The notes beneath the pieces were generated by a model. It did not search any database. It was not told where the DNA came from and saw only the letters and a program-made list of their open reading frames with translations. The position numbers and the translations under genes were made by a program. A stretch of 64,000 nt of DNA, taken from contig NZ_CP073343.1 of NCBI RefSeq assembly GCF_024397855.1, positions 806,001 through 870,000 of the forward strand, in the 5' to 3' direction. This stretch comes from Marinomonas rhizomae (GTDB lineage Bacteria > Pseudomonadota > Gammaproteobacteria > Pseudomonadales > Marinomonadaceae). This document shows, one piece after another, positions 63,749 through 64,000 of the stretch. The first letter of the stretch is position 1. Every line of letters begins with the position of its first letter.

Positions 63749-64000
63749 TTAACGCTCTAAGTGCTCTAATTTATCTTCAACACCATCCCATTGCGCAGCA
63801 TCAGGAAGAGCGTCTTTTTTCTCAGCAATGTTTGGCCAGATCAAAGACAGATCGCGGTTCAATTCGACGAATACTTCTTGATCTTCAGGCAATTCATCTT
63901 CCGAGAAGATGGCATTAGCTGGACATTCAGGTTCACACAATGCGCAGTCGATACACTCGTCAGGGTTAATCGCCAAAAAATTAGGGCCTTCATAGAAGCA
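63749..64000 (-). CDS. fdxA: 7Fe ferredoxin FdxA, C-terminal 83 residues
   Basis: The frame runs off the window end. From the edge it reads [27 protein letters not shown], the second cluster motif of 3Fe-4S/4Fe-4S ferredoxins (CxxCxxCxxxCP), then [29 protein letters not shown] and the terminal HLER, as in the 107-residue proteobacterial FdxA. About 24 N-terminal residues, with the rest of the first cluster, lie outside. Confidence 0.95.
   Translation of the reverse strand, partial: CFYEGPNFLAINPDECIDCALCEPECPANAIFSEDELPEDQEVFVELNRDLSLIWPNIAEKKDALPDAAQWDGVEDKLEHLER

Overview
The window reads as chromosomal DNA of a marine gammaproteobacterium of the order Oceanospirillales, most likely Marinomonas or a close relative. 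This is judged from protein resemblance and gene order (ypjD/corB/ffh/rpsP/rimM/trmD/rplS; dsbC-hom-thrC-recJ; HAD phosphatase-rppH-ptsP-lgt; ygfB-pepP-ubiI), from polar-flagellum genes flgP/flgT, and from moderate GC content judged by eye. Most of it is ordinary core genome; no prophage, CRISPR array or large island is visible.

Layout. 1-7.8 kb: 3' end of ppnN, glutaminase, a calcium-independent 'choice-of-anchor I' type lipoprotein, nudC, the threonine-degrading pair kbl-tdh, and a secreted polysaccharide deacetylase. 7.85-8.62 kb: eight tRNA genes (Ser, Asn, Pro, His, Lys, Asn, Pro, Lys). 8.68-9.24 kb: a nearly perfect array of 78 copies of the heptamer TCGTCTA. 9.25-9.87 kb: a decayed IS3-family transposase remnant, then a GT-rich gene-free stretch and tRNA-Tyr. 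10.4-14.2 kb (minus strand): flgP-flgT, then zapB, a small outer-membrane barrel protein, a 55-residue membrane protein and a ProQ/FinO-domain protein. 14.5-23.7 kb: SOS-controlled dinB, a glycerate-kinase-like ATPase, a thioesterase-like hydrolase, inositol monophosphatase, small membrane proteins, mscS, greB and others. 23.8-28.3 kb: ypjD, ffh and the rpsP-rimM-trmD-rplS operon. 28.4-38.4 kb: dsbC, hom, thrC, rsmE, a diguanylate cyclase, a sugar transporter, recJ and folD. 38.5-47.9 kb: ygfB, pepP, ubiI, two HDOD proteins and an fbpABC-type iron transporter. 48-57.8 kb: rlmI, HAD phosphatase, rppH, ptsP, lgt, then an accessory pocket (kinase, IS5-type miniature element, two acetyltransferases) before thyA/folA/yjbQ. 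57.8-64 kb: a degenerate PAS-GGDEF protein, rlmJ, ilvD, an EAL-HDOD protein, a GGA-rich small RNA gene and the start of fdxA.

The most interesting signals are non-coding. (1) 63390-63643 has all the hallmarks of an RsmZ/CsrB-type RNA that sequesters CsrA/RsmA: twelve GGA motifs, GGA in hairpin loops, a terminator, an upstream GacA-like box at the expected distance, and fdxA next door as in Pseudomonas. (2) 54301-54627 is a 327-bp transposase-less element with IS5-type ends, a CTAG target duplication and a 28-bp-arm perfect palindrome inside. (3) The heptamer array is long and homogeneous enough to be hypervariable. Together with the GGDEF, degenerate GGDEF, EAL-HDOD and HDOD proteins, the RNA points to a motility/biofilm signalling theme, although these genes are scattered and not one operon.
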